A DNA stretch of 64,000 nucleotides from Aliikangiella sp965214955 (GTDB lineage Bacteria; Pseudomonadota; Gammaproteobacteria; Enterobacterales; Kangiellaceae). The position numbers were made by a program, and so were the translations under genes. Numbering within the stretch: position 1 is the first letter of the stretch; each line of letters opens with the position of its first letter. Of this stretch, positions 54,054-62,792 are shown one piece after another. Where the stretch lies: NCBI GenBank assembly GCA_965214955.1, contig CBDCCU010000009.1, forward strand, positions 992,001 to 1,056,000, read 5' to 3'. The notes beneath the pieces are model-generated. The model was not told the origin of the DNA. It saw only the letters and a program-made list of their open reading frames with translations, and did no database searches.

Positions 54054-55025
54054 ATGAAAAATAGTCATAAAGTTAAAATTGGTATCAGTCAGTGTTTAAC
54101 GGGTGCACCAGTAAGGTTTGACGGTGGACATAAAAACAGCCAATTTTGCAATGAGGTTTTAGCTGATGTTTTTCAGTTTGAACTATTTTGTCCTGAAATA
54201 GCAATTGGGTTACCTGTTCCCAGAAAAGCCATTCGTTTAGTGGGAGCTACTGATGATCCTAGAGCTGAATATAGCAATAGAAAAGGGCAAAATGAAAATA
54301 TAAAAAATTTTGCGCCAGCGCTTAAATTGGTAGCCGATAATAATATTTTAAAACTTAAGCAGTTAAGCGGGTTTATTTTTTGTAAAGGCTCACCCAGTTG
54401 TGGCTCGCACAGGGTAAAAGTTTATAATGCCCATGGGCAACCTTCAGCCAAAGGAGTTGGCATTTTTGCTGCCAGAGTCCAACAATTACTTCCTAATTTG
54501 CCAGTAGAAGACGATGGTCGCTTAAATGATGCTTTAATAAGAGACAGCTTTATCAAGCGGGTATTTATTTATCAGCAGTGGCAACAAATTTTAACCCAAG
54601 GGTTAACACCTAAAGCGCTTTATGAGTTTCATGCAATGCATAAATATACCTTGCTTTCACATTGCCAGCCCACCTACCGAAAAATAGGTGCTTATATTGC
54701 CAATGTAAATCAAAAAAATATTAATGCTGTTGCCGCAGAATATTTTACCTTGTTAATGACAGGCTTAAGTAAATTGGCAACCCGAAAAAATAACACCAAT
54801 GTTTTAATGCATTTACAAGGCTATTTAAAAAAACTTTTATCAGCTAAAGACAGAGCAGAGCTAAGACAATCAATTATTGATTACAACAATGGTTTAGAGC
54901 CAATAATGAGTCCGCTTAAATTATTAAAACACCACTTTAGTCATCATCCAAATCAATATATAGCTAAACAATCTTATTTAAACCCATACCCCAAGGCGCT
55001 TGGAATACGAGTAAAAATGGGATAA
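54054..55025 (+). CDS. YbgA-like DUF523-DUF1722 protein
   Basis: A 323-residue protein: an N-terminal DUF523 domain with the conserved Cys (GISQCLTGAPVRFDGGHK), FCPE, and SGFIFCKGSPSCGSHRVK, then a DUF1722 (YbgA) domain from about residue 165. E. coli ybgA is next to phrB, and the same pairing is seen here (12 bp to the photolyase). Biochemical role unknown; association with light stress is inferred from the neighbours. Confidence 0.9.
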   Translation: MKNSHKVKIGISQCLTGAPVRFDGGHKNSQFCNEVLADVFQFELFCPEIAIGLPVPRKAIRLVGATDDPRAEYSNRKGQNENIKNFAPALKLVADNNILKLKQLSGFIFCKGSPSCGSHRVKVYNAHGQPSAKGVGIFAARVQQLLPNLPVEDDGRLNDALIRDSFIKRVFIYQQWQQILTQGLTPKALYEFHAMHKYTLLSHCQPTYRKIGAYIANVNQKNINAVAAEYFTLLMTGLSKLATRKNNTNVLMHLQGYLKKLLSAKDRAELRQSIIDYNNGLEPIMSPLKLLKHHFSHHPNQYIAKQSYLNPYPKALGIRVKMG

Positions 55026-55037
55026 TAAAAATTTATT

Positions 55038-56462
55038 ATGAACATTGTTTGGTTTCGAAGTGACTTAAGGGTTTATGATAACCCCGCATTGTATTATGCA
55101 AGCAAACAATATAGTGACTCGTTAGTTGCCGTTTATTTATATTCTAAAACACAATTTAACCATCACCATGTTGGTGAAAATCAACAAGCGCTTATTATTA
55201 AGCAGTTACAGCAATTAAAAACGGAACTAAAAAAATTGGGTGTTGCTTTATTAGTTATTGAAAGTGACTTTAACCAAGCTACTTTTATTTTTGCAAAGCT
55301 AGCAAAAGCACTTAAAGCCGATAATCTATTTTTTAATGTAGAAGTTCCTTTTGATGAAAGACAAAGAGACAAAGCGGTAGTTAATCGGCTTCAACCTGAA
55401 GTAAATTGCCAGCGTTTTTATTGTGACTCATTGGTTCCACCTTGGAAAATAGTGAATCAATCTAATTTGGGTTACAAGGTTTTTACACCGTTTGCTAAAG
55501 CCGTTAATCATTATATTAGTGAAAAGCCTTTATTCACCTATCCAAAACCCAAAGCTAGGCAACCTCAACATTATGAGCAGACTAAAAACAAAATAAAAAA
55601 GCTATCATTATTAAAAATATTTAGTTTAAATCAGCTAAAACAAGAGGTTAAGTGCAAGTTACCACTACCTAATATTTCATATCGTTTAATTAAAGATAAG
55701 CTTAATCGGTTTTGTGAGCAGGCGATTTTTCACTATGCTAATGAAAGAGACTACCCTTGCAAATACGCAACTTCAAACTTGTCTGCGGCTTTAGCATTGG
55801 GTGCAATATCAGTAACCGAATGTTATTTAACCGCAGAGGAAAGTATTAACGAAAATAAAGATAATCAAAGCATAAGAGTTTGGCAAAATGAACTTGTGTG
55901 GCGAGATTTTTATCGATCAATTATGTGGCATTATCCTAAAGTTTGTAAAAACTTAGCTTTTAAAACAATAGATTCAAAATTAAGTTGGCAAAGGAAATGC
56001 CAAAACATCACTGATTTTTTTGCAGGAAAAACCGGTATTCCAATTATTGATGCCGCCATTAAGCAAATGATAACAACTGGGTTTATGCATAATCGTTTGC
56101 GTATGATAGTGGCGAGTTATTTTTGCAAAAACTTGTGGGCAGACTGGCGTTTAGGGGAAAGGTTTTTTGCCCAACACTTATTAGATTATGATTTTGCAAG
56201 TAATAACGGTGGTTGGCAATGGTCAGCATCTATTGGTACCGATGCAGCGCCTTACTTTAGAGTTTTTAATCCGCAATCTCAGCAACAAAAGTATGATCCT
56301 AATGCCTTGTTTATTAAACAATGGCTACCACAATTAAAGCAATATTCAGCTAAAGAAATTCATCGGTTTAATAACATAAGTTTTGATAATTATGAATCTT
56401 GTGCAGTAGATTTAAAAGCAACACGAAAGCAAGCGATTGCTTACTTTCGAGAATTGAGTTAA
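55038..56462 (+). CDS. phrB: Deoxyribodipyrimidine photolyase (class I CPD)
   Basis: Repairs cyclobutane pyrimidine dimers using blue light. A 474-residue protein with the N-terminal antenna-binding domain (NIVWFRSDLRVYDNPAL) and the FAD-binding C-terminal part with GTDAAPYFRVFNP. It has the photolyase family signature VWQNELVWRDFYRSIM. It follows the YbgA-like gene directly and is probably co-transcribed from the ECF promoter upstream of the lipocalin. Confidence 0.95.
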   Translation: MNIVWFRSDLRVYDNPALYYASKQYSDSLVAVYLYSKTQFNHHHVGENQQALIIKQLQQLKTELKKLGVALLVIESDFNQATFIFAKLAKALKADNLFFNVEVPFDERQRDKAVVNRLQPEVNCQRFYCDSLVPPWKIVNQSNLGYKVFTPFAKAVNHYISEKPLFTYPKPKARQPQHYEQTKNKIKKLSLLKIFSLNQLKQEVKCKLPLPNISYRLIKDKLNRFCEQAIFHYANERDYPCKYATSNLSAALALGAISVTECYLTAEESINENKDNQSIRVWQNELVWRDFYRSIMWHYPKVCKNLAFKTIDSKLSWQRKCQNITDFFAGKTGIPIIDAAIKQMITTGFMHNRLRMIVASYFCKNLWADWRLGERFFAQHLLDYDFASNNGGWQWSASIGTDAAPYFRVFNPQSQQQKYDPNALFIKQWLPQLKQYSAKEIHRFNNISFDNYESCAVDLKATRKQAIAYFRELS

Positions 56463-56465
56463 ATA

Positions 56466-56490
56466 TACATCTTGAAGGAGAACGGGTATA
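56466..56490. repeat. Lone copy of the MITE terminal repeat
   Basis: TACATCTTGAAGGAGAACGG and the following GTATA match the terminal repeats of the 20089-20353 element at about 23 of 25 bases. It lies between the convergent phrB and chrR genes. No second end is found within reach, so this is a solitary end or a short derivative. Confidence 0.7.
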
Positions 56491-56504
56491 AAATCGAAAC
56501 CATT

Positions 56505-57170
56505 TTATTGTGTCATCCAATTTAAAACTGGGCCTAAAGGACCAGTAAACTTTAGTGGCGCACTCGTTATTGCTAAACAAACACAGCCGTTATTTCCCGC
56601 AACGGGTTGGTGTTCATTAGCGCTATCTTGAGTGATAAATTCGCCTTTGTTATAAGTGCCGCTAGCATCACTAAAATTGCCTTCTAAAACCACGGTAATT
56701 TCTTCGCCTTGGTGAGTATGTTTAGGAATTTTAGCGTTTGGTGAAAACTTTAAAAGCTCAACTTGATAGCCTTCATCGTTTAAAGGCACAATGGCTTTTT
56801 TTATCCAAGGCGTTACTCTTTTCCAATTAAATTTTGAATAATCTCGCCTACTTAATTGGGATAATATTGGTTTGTCTACTTCGGCAACAGCGCACTCTGC
56901 AAGGTCGTCTATTGCTTCCTCTTGGCTAATAGCGTTAATATCTGCCATCAATTGATCAAACGCGGTTGTTGACTTGGGAGTTAATGTGTTTTGCTGTTGA
57001 GTAACATTAACCACTTCAATTGCATCACCACCAATTGATTCAATATCAGCAATACGTGCTTGGCAAATTTTACATTCTTTTTGATGAATGCCTACTGCCA
57101 CAGCAACACTGGCGGGCAGCTGACCATTGGCATATTTTAACAATACTTCAATATCTGGATGGTAATTCAT
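56505..57170 (-). CDS. chrR: ChrR-type anti-sigma factor (zinc-binding cupin)
   Basis: A 221-residue protein with the anti-sigma domain: His4, and His29-xxx-Cys33-xx-Cys36 in IHQKECKIC, which bind zinc and hold the ECF sigma. A C-terminal cupin with metal ligands in KHTHQGEE follows. In Rhodobacter, ChrR releases sigma E under singlet oxygen. It overlaps the sigma gene by 4 bp (ATGA). Confidence 0.92.
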   Translation of the reverse strand: MNYHPDIEVLLKYANGQLPASVAVAVGIHQKECKICQARIADIESIGGDAIEVVNVTQQQNTLTPKSTTAFDQLMADINAISQEEAIDDLAECAVAEVDKPILSQLSRRDYSKFNWKRVTPWIKKAIVPLNDEGYQVELLKFSPNAKIPKHTHQGEEITVVLEGNFSDASGTYNKGEFITQDSANEHQPVAGNNGCVCLAITSAPLKFTGPLGPVLNWMTQ

Positions 57171-57811
57171 AATTTTTTACCTCCCATTTGGGAGCGCATA
57201 ATTTTAAGAGCACTTCTAATTCGAGACTTTACGACACCAGGTGTCATTTCTAACTCATCGGCAGCGGCTTGGTGACTTTTATCTTCAAAATAAACTTTTT
57301 GTAATACATTGCGCTGCTCTTCATTAAGAGATTTAAATATTGATAAAAGCTTAGAGCGTGAGCGCTTTAGTTCTATTACTTTTTCGATATTGTCACTGTC
57401 GCTAGCAATGTTATCTTCGTCACTGGATACTTCGTCTAATTTCTTTTTGCGTAAAAAATCGATCCTTAGATTACGCACAATGGTAAAGATCCAAGTAGAC
57501 ACTTGCGCTTTGCTAGGGTTATAGGTTTTTGCTTTTTGCCAAATTTTTATAAAAACCTCATGGGTTAACTCTTCGGCTTTATCGGCAAGTCCTTGTTGAA
57601 CAAAAAATGCAGAAACTTTAGGAGCAAAGTGCAGATATAAGGATTTATAAGCAACCCGATCTTGAGTTTCAGCTATTGCTAGCATTTCGGCTTGCCAAGG
57701 CTTATTTTTGCTGTCAGATGCTATTGTAGAAGACATCGCTAATTGAGTATTACCTTTGGTTGATACTGGTAAATATACAAGATTAGTTTGATTTTGTCTT
57801 TTTCTTAACAT
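57167..57811 (-). CDS. ECF RNA polymerase sigma factor (RpoE/ChrR-controlled class)
   Basis: A 214-residue sigma-70 family factor with region 2 (LYLHFAPKVSAFF and EELTHEVFIKIWQKA) and region 4 (LNEEQRNVLQKVYFEDKSHQ). Start ATG at 57811 lies about 32 bases after the -10 of its own promoter; a GTG three bases earlier and internal ATGs are alternatives. It precedes chrR with an ATGA overlap, and is divergent from the lipid-modification genes. It controls the light-stress genes here, including itself. Confidence 0.9.
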   Translation of the reverse strand: MLRKRQNQTNLVYLPVSTKGNTQLAMSSTIASDSKNKPWQAEMLAIAETQDRVAYKSLYLHFAPKVSAFFVQQGLADKAEELTHEVFIKIWQKAKTYNPSKAQVSTWIFTIVRNLRIDFLRKKKLDEVSSDEDNIASDSDNIEKVIELKRSRSKLLSIFKSLNEEQRNVLQKVYFEDKSHQAAADELEMTPGVVKSRIRSALKIMRSQMGGKKL

Positions 57812-57848
57812 CACTTTTTCAGTCAGCTTGATCTTAGCATTATTGTTA

Positions 57849-57876
57849 TATACGAGTTAATTTTATTAATAGATCA
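57849..57876 (-). promoter_or_regulatory. Autoregulatory ECF promoter for the sigma-chrR operon
   Basis: On the minus strand TGATCT, 16 bases, CGTATA, ending 38 bases before the sigma start. Its elements and spacing match the promoters at 53295 and 57899 exactly, indicating positive autoregulation. Confidence 0.8.
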
Positions 57877-57898
57877 ATAAAATTAAATTAAGTAAGGA

Positions 57899-57926
57899 TG
57901 ATCTAAATTTGCTTGGCTGTCGTAAC
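57899..57926 (+). promoter_or_regulatory. ECF promoter for the DUF3833-desaturase-cfa genes
   Basis: TGATCT, 16 bases, CGTAAC, ending 34 bases before the DUF3833 start. It drives the rightward run of genes divergently from the sigma promoter. Confidence 0.8.
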
Positions 57927-57959
57927 TTTTACTATTGAGTTGAGAGAAGGATAAATGGT

Positions 57960-58553
57960 TTGACCTTACACAAATCCTATAAAGTGATAAGCATTGTTTG
58001 TATAAGCTTATTTTTAATTAGCGCTTGTGGCATAACACCTAATGCTTATGTAGATAATAAGCCTGAATTTAAATTTAATCAGTTTTTTAACGGCAGATTA
58101 TGCGCTTGGGGTGTTGTTAAAGATAGAAAAGGAGAGCTTACACGTAAGTTTATTGCCAAAATTGATGCTATTAACTCAAACAACACAACACAGCTTAATG
58201 AGGTGTTTTTATTTAATGATAATGAAGTGCAATATCGTCATTGGCGTTTCTCGTTAAAAAATGAGCAATTAATTGGCACTGCCGAAGATGTTATCGGTAA
58301 TGCAGTAGGAAAAGTGTGGGGCGATAGTTTGCATTTAACTTATGTGCTTGAGGTTAAAACTGATGATGACACTTGGCAGGTGAATATGGATGACTGGCTG
58401 CATCTTGTTGATAAAAACACCTTAATGGGAACAACCCAAATGTCAAAGTGGGGTGTGAACCTGGGTAGAATTGATATTGCTATTCAGCAAAGAGTTAATA
58501 CTGATGACTGTGGTATTAATCAATCACAGACTGAAACCTTTAATAAAGGATAA
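57960..58553 (+). CDS. DUF3833 lipoprotein
   Basis: A 197-residue lipoprotein with lipobox ISAC (Cys about 22) and the DUF3833 pattern FNGRLCAWGVVKDRKGE, HWRFSL, AEDVIGNAVGKVWG and DDWLHLVDKNTLM. The TTG start has AAGGAT nearby. DUF3833 genes recur in ChrR-controlled lipid clusters. A lipid-binding role in the envelope is inferred. Confidence 0.85.
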   Translation: MTLHKSYKVISIVCISLFLISACGITPNAYVDNKPEFKFNQFFNGRLCAWGVVKDRKGELTRKFIAKIDAINSNNTTQLNEVFLFNDNEVQYRHWRFSLKNEQLIGTAEDVIGNAVGKVWGDSLHLTYVLEVKTDDDTWQVNMDDWLHLVDKNTLMGTTQMSKWGVNLGRIDIAIQQRVNTDDCGINQSQTETFNKG

Positions 58554-58557
58554 GATC

Positions 58558-59502
58558 TTGATACAAATAAAACGATTAATTGGTTGGTTTGATGCAAGTG
58601 TTGCGCTTGAGGAAAATGCTCATGTGCAAACTAATAAAGATAAAATTAGTTGGACGCGGATCACACCATTTATCGCTATGCATTTAGCGGTTTTTGCGGT
58701 TTTTTTTGTTGGCTTTAGTTGGTTTGCATTTTGGGCTTGTATAGCACTTTATTTTATTCGTATGTTTGCAATTACGGCATTCTATCACCGATATTTTTCC
58801 CATAAAAATTTTAAAACAAGCCGCATTGTGCAGTTTGTTTTTGCTTTTATTGGTGCTTCTTCGGCGCAACGTGGGCCTTTATGGTGGGCATCACATCATA
58901 GGGTGCATCATGCAACCTCTGATACTCAAAGTGATCCGCATTCACCCAAACATAAAGGCTTTTTATGGAGCCATACCTTGTGGTTTTTATCGGATAAAAA
59001 TTTTTCAACTCAAGCGGATAAAATTAAAGACTTTGCCAAATATCCCGAACTTAAGTGGCTTGACCGTTTTGATCTAGTGGCACCAACTATTTTAGCACTG
59101 ACTCTATTTGCATTGGGTGGCTTTTTAGAAACGCATTATCCACAACTTCAAACCAATGCATGGCAATTGCTTATTTGGGGCTTTTTTGTTTCAACCGTTA
59201 TCTTGTATCACGCCACATACACGATTAATTCGCTCGCTCATCGCTTTGGTAAAAGGCGTTTTAATACACAAGATAATTCACGAAATAATTTTTGGTTGGC
59301 GCTGCTTACACTTGGCGAAGGTTGGCATAATAATCATCACTATTATGCAGGTACGGTTAGGCAAGGGTTTAAATGGTATGAAATTGATGTTTCGTTTTAT
59401 ATATTAAAAATGATGAGCTGGTTAGGTTTAGTGTGGGAGCTAAAGCCTATTCCTCCGAAGGTGGTGGCGGCTATGAACAATACAAATAAAGTGATGAAGT
59501 AA
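58558..59502 (+). CDS. Membrane fatty-acid desaturase (acyl-CoA type)
   Basis: A 314-residue di-iron desaturase with three His boxes: HRYFSH, HRVHH and HNNHH. It has about four membrane helices. The TTG at 58558 has AAGGA eight bases upstream and starts right after the DUF3833 stop; a longer reading from 58471 would overlap that gene by 80 bases in another frame. It probably introduces a double bond into membrane acyl chains, supplying substrate for downstream enzymes. Confidence 0.9.
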   Translation: MIQIKRLIGWFDASVALEENAHVQTNKDKISWTRITPFIAMHLAVFAVFFVGFSWFAFWACIALYFIRMFAITAFYHRYFSHKNFKTSRIVQFVFAFIGASSAQRGPLWWASHHRVHHATSDTQSDPHSPKHKGFLWSHTLWFLSDKNFSTQADKIKDFAKYPELKWLDRFDLVAPTILALTLFALGGFLETHYPQLQTNAWQLLIWGFFVSTVILYHATYTINSLAHRFGKRRFNTQDNSRNNFWLALLTLGEGWHNNHHYYAGTVRQGFKWYEIDVSFYILKMMSWLGLVWELKPIPPKVVAAMNNTNKVMK

Positions 59503-59511
59503 GGTAAAAAA

Positions 59512-59928
59512 ATGATTTTAGAAGAGTTTAAACAAGCGTATCAAACAATGGACGCTACTAATATTGAGCTGATTGAAAGTATTTATAGTCAAAATGTGAT
59601 TTTTGAAGATCCTTTTCACAAGGTAGAAGGCTTAATTAACTTAAAAGATTATTTTAAACGCCTTTATCAGAATATAGAAAAAATAGAATTTGAGTTTAGT
59701 GATCAAATTGAAGAGCAAACAGGAAAACTAATCACTTGGACAATGCGATTGACACACCCAAAATTAAATAGTGGAAAACCTTTTTTGTTACAAGGTGCAA
59801 CGCATTTAAAAATTAATAAGCAGAATAAAATTGAATTTCATAAAGATTATTTTGATGGTGGTGCAATGCTATATGAAAAGCTTCCCATTATTGGCCGAAT
59901 TATTAAGCAAATAAAAGCTAATTTATAA
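59512..59928 (+). CDS. SnoaL-like/NTF2-fold protein
   Basis: A 138-residue protein with an NTF2-like fold pattern: an N-terminal helix, YSQNVIFEDPFHKVEG, and a run of beta strands ending in FHKDYFDGGAMLYEKLP. Members of this group in ChrR regulons sit next to SDR and amine-oxidase genes. Enzymatic role unknown. A GGTAAAAAA leader and a 10-bp gap from the desaturase indicate an operon. Confidence 0.85.
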   Translation: MILEEFKQAYQTMDATNIELIESIYSQNVIFEDPFHKVEGLINLKDYFKRLYQNIEKIEFEFSDQIEEQTGKLITWTMRLTHPKLNSGKPFLLQGATHLKINKQNKIEFHKDYFDGGAMLYEKLPIIGRIIKQIKANL

Positions 59929-59929
59929 A

Positions 59930-60688
59930 ATGAAATACCACTTTAACCACAAAGTTGTTTGGATTACTGGCGCTAGCAGTGGCATTGGGCTTGCGCTGGC
60001 TAAAAGATTAGTTAAAGAGCAGGCTTTTGTTGTTGTTTCTGCTCGAAATAACGAGGCACTTAATCACGAGTTTTCACAGTTTTCTAATGTGTTGATTGCT
60101 CCGGGTGATTTAACTGATTTAGATAATAATCTATCCATCATTAATCAAATTAAAGAAAGCTATGGGCAATTAGATTGTGCAATTTTTAATGCCGGCTATG
60201 CTGAGTATATTGATATCAAAAACTTTTCACACCAGCCATTTTCTCGAATGATGGAAACTAACTTTTTATCAATGACTAAAGGCATAGAAGCCGCATTGCC
60301 TTTATTAAAACAATCAAAAAATCCATATTTGGTTGGTATGAGCAGCAGCGTTGCTTGGCAAGGCTTGCCGCAAGGGCAGGCTTATTCTGCAAGTAAAGCA
60401 GCGATACGAAATTTATTTCAAGGACTTAATATTGAATTAGCCGCAGAAAATATTGCGGTAAGCTGGATTTGCCCTGGGTTTGTAAAAACACCATTAACCG
60501 ATAAAAACACCTTTGATATGCCATTTAGAATTGAAGTAGAAAAAGCGGCTGAACTTATTTTTAAAGGATTAAAAAACAAAAAAACAGAAATACATTTTCC
60601 TAAACGATTCACTTGGTTGTTAAAAATAATTTCATTATTGCCAGCAAGTTGGCAACCAAGCTTACTGAAAGGAACGATTCCAAACTAA
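59930..60688 (+). CDS. Short-chain dehydrogenase/reductase
   Basis: A 252-residue SDR: N-terminal TGASSGIG cofactor-binding motif, the NAG motif, active-site SSS and YSASK (Tyr-xxx-Lys). It starts two bases after the SnoaL-like gene and runs into the amine-oxidase gene (TAATG). Cofactor and substrate are unknown, probably a lipid-related hydroxyl or keto compound. Confidence 0.92.
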   Translation: MKYHFNHKVVWITGASSGIGLALAKRLVKEQAFVVVSARNNEALNHEFSQFSNVLIAPGDLTDLDNNLSIINQIKESYGQLDCAIFNAGYAEYIDIKNFSHQPFSRMMETNFLSMTKGIEAALPLLKQSKNPYLVGMSSSVAWQGLPQGQAYSASKAAIRNLFQGLNIELAAENIAVSWICPGFVKTPLTDKNTFDMPFRIEVEKAAELIFKGLKNKKTEIHFPKRFTWLLKIISLLPASWQPSLLKGTIPN

Positions 60689-62013
60689 TGAAAATTGCAG
60701 TCATAGGCACAGGCATTGCCGGTAATTTTGCCGCTTACCAACTTAGTCAACAACATGATGTTACTGTCTTTGAGCAGAATGATTATGTGGGTGGCCATAC
60801 CCATACCCATCAAGTTAATTGGCACAATGAGTCGCATAAAATTGATAGTGGTTTTATTGTATTTAATAAAAAAACCTATCCAAATTTTTTAAATTTAATC
60901 AATGAGCTTGAGGTAGAGTATCAGCCAACCAATATGAGCTTTAGTGTTAAATGCGAAAATTCGGGGCTTGAATATAATGGTACTAATTTAAATAGTTTAT
61001 TTGCACAAAGACGTAATTTGTTAAAGCCTTCATTTTATCGCATGATAAAAGACATTTTGCGCTTTAACGAACAAAGCCTAGAGTTATTGATTGATGATCA
61101 AAACCGTATTTCATTAGGTGATTACTTAGCCAAAAATCAATATTCTGCGCAGTTTATTAATCATTATATTGTTCCAATGGGGGCTGCAATTTGGTCAACT
61201 GATCACCAAAGTATGTTTGATTTTCCGGCACAGTTTTTTGTTCGATTTTTTCATAATCATGGGATGTTAAGCGTTGATAACAGACCGCAATGGTATGTGA
61301 TTAAAAATGGCTCGAACGCTTATTTAGAAAAGCTCACTAAACCCTACAAAGATAATATTATTACTCAGGCAAAAGTAAGCAAGGTTGATAGACAAGAAGA
61401 TAAAGTGGTTATTACGGCTAAAGGAGAATGCTATGAGTTTGATTATGTATTTATCGCTAGCCATAGCGACCAGGCTCTTGGCATGCTTGAAAACCCCACC
61501 CTTGCAGAAAAAGCAGTGCTTTCAGCAATTCCTTATACAAAAAATCAAGCCATTATGCATACCGATGAATCGGTTTTACCTAAGCGAAAACTAGCTTGGG
61601 CAGCTTGGAATTATCACTTACAAAAAGCGCAAAGCAATAAAGTTGCATTAACTTATAATATGAACATTTTACAATCGCTTAAAAGTGAGCATACTTATTG
61701 TGTTTCGCTTAATTATGAACATGCCATTAATCCTAAAAAAATTATTAAAACCCTTGATTACACGCATCCGTTTTTTACCCAAAAAGGCATTCAAGCTCAG
61801 TTAAGGCAAAGTGAAATTAATGGTGTAAGAAGAACTTTTTATTGTGGCGCTTATTGGCGTTATGGGTTTCATGAAGATGGAGTTGTGTCGAGCATTCAAG
61901 CACTTAACGATTTTAATAATATGTTGCTAAAAGAAGAGCAAAACAGCAAAGTGATTAACTTAAAAAATTATACCAATGAAAAGCAAAATATATTTCGGTC
62001 ACATACAGCATAG
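60688..62013 (+). CDS. FAD-dependent amine-oxidase-like protein
   Basis: A 441-residue flavoprotein starting with the dinucleotide-binding motif MKIAVIGTGIAGNFAAYQLS, then GGHTHTHQV and a C-terminal FAD motif GAYWRYGFHEDGVVSS. Start ATG overlaps the SDR stop by one base; an upstream ATT-started reading from 60613 is not credible. Related proteins in Rhodobacter light-stress clusters act in unusual fatty-acid synthesis. This resembles them in context. Confidence 0.88.
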   Translation: MKIAVIGTGIAGNFAAYQLSQQHDVTVFEQNDYVGGHTHTHQVNWHNESHKIDSGFIVFNKKTYPNFLNLINELEVEYQPTNMSFSVKCENSGLEYNGTNLNSLFAQRRNLLKPSFYRMIKDILRFNEQSLELLIDDQNRISLGDYLAKNQYSAQFINHYIVPMGAAIWSTDHQSMFDFPAQFFVRFFHNHGMLSVDNRPQWYVIKNGSNAYLEKLTKPYKDNIITQAKVSKVDRQEDKVVITAKGECYEFDYVFIASHSDQALGMLENPTLAEKAVLSAIPYTKNQAIMHTDESVLPKRKLAWAAWNYHLQKAQSNKVALTYNMNILQSLKSEHTYCVSLNYEHAINPKKIIKTLDYTHPFFTQKGIQAQLRQSEINGVRRTFYCGAYWRYGFHEDGVVSSIQALNDFNNMLLKEEQNSKVINLKNYTNEKQNIFRSHTA

Positions 62014-62767
62014 GCGGTTTAAACCAAAGCCTCACTGGTTTAAATATCGTATTTGTTTATTTTATTTAGACTTAGATGAGTTAAATAGCATCTTTAATAA
62101 ACGCTGGTTTTGGAGTGTTAATAAGCCTAATGTTGCCTCATTTAATGAAAATAACTATTTGCAGTTTAATGGCAAAAATCGTTTAAAGGCATCGGTTAAA
62201 TCATTGATTAAAGAGCGCCATGGTATAGAGCATAAAGGTGCTATTAGGGTTTTAACGCATTTAAAATATTTTGGATATTGCTTTAACCCAGTAACTTTTT
62301 ATTATTGCTTTAATGAACAAACTGAGCAGCTCGATTTTTTGTTAGCACAAATTAATAACACACCTTGGGATGAGCGCTATACCTATTGTTTCGATAATAG
62401 AAAAGGTCATCTATTTAATGCAAATAGTCGCTCGGTTGTTATGGATTTTAAAAAAGACTTTCATGTGTCTCCTTTTTTACCCATGCGCATGGATTGTTTT
62501 TGGCGTTTTATGATCCCAAATGATCAACTTAGCGTATATATGAAAAATACGATTGATAAAGAAAAATACTTTGATGCCAATTTAAATTTAGTCGCGCAAC
62601 CAATTACAGGCAAAAGCTTAGCAAAAGTTTTACTACTTTATCCTTTAATGACGTTGCAAGTGAGTTTTGGGATCTATTGGCAAGCGCTTAAATTATGGCT
62701 TAAAAAGATTCCATTTTTTAATCACCCAAAACTCAATGAAACTAAAGCATCAACAACAGCAAAGTAA
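61976..62767 (+). CDS. DUF1365-family protein
   Basis: A 263-residue protein with the DUF1365 pattern: HRRFKPKPHWFKYRICLFYLD at the N terminus (residues 10-30), FNPVTFYYCFN, HVSPFLPMRMDCFWRF. It overlaps the amine-oxidase gene by 38 bp. DUF1365 is regularly found between the amine-oxidase-like and Cfa-like genes in these clusters. Molecular function is not established. Confidence 0.88.
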   Translation: MKSKIYFGHIQHRRFKPKPHWFKYRICLFYLDLDELNSIFNKRWFWSVNKPNVASFNENNYLQFNGKNRLKASVKSLIKERHGIEHKGAIRVLTHLKYFGYCFNPVTFYYCFNEQTEQLDFLLAQINNTPWDERYTYCFDNRKGHLFNANSRSVVMDFKKDFHVSPFLPMRMDCFWRFMIPNDQLSVYMKNTIDKEKYFDANLNLVAQPITGKSLAKVLLLYPLMTLQVSFGIYWQALKLWLKKIPFFNHPKLNETKASTTAK

Positions 62768-62792
62768 TTTTTCAAAATTCTAGAGGGCTAAC

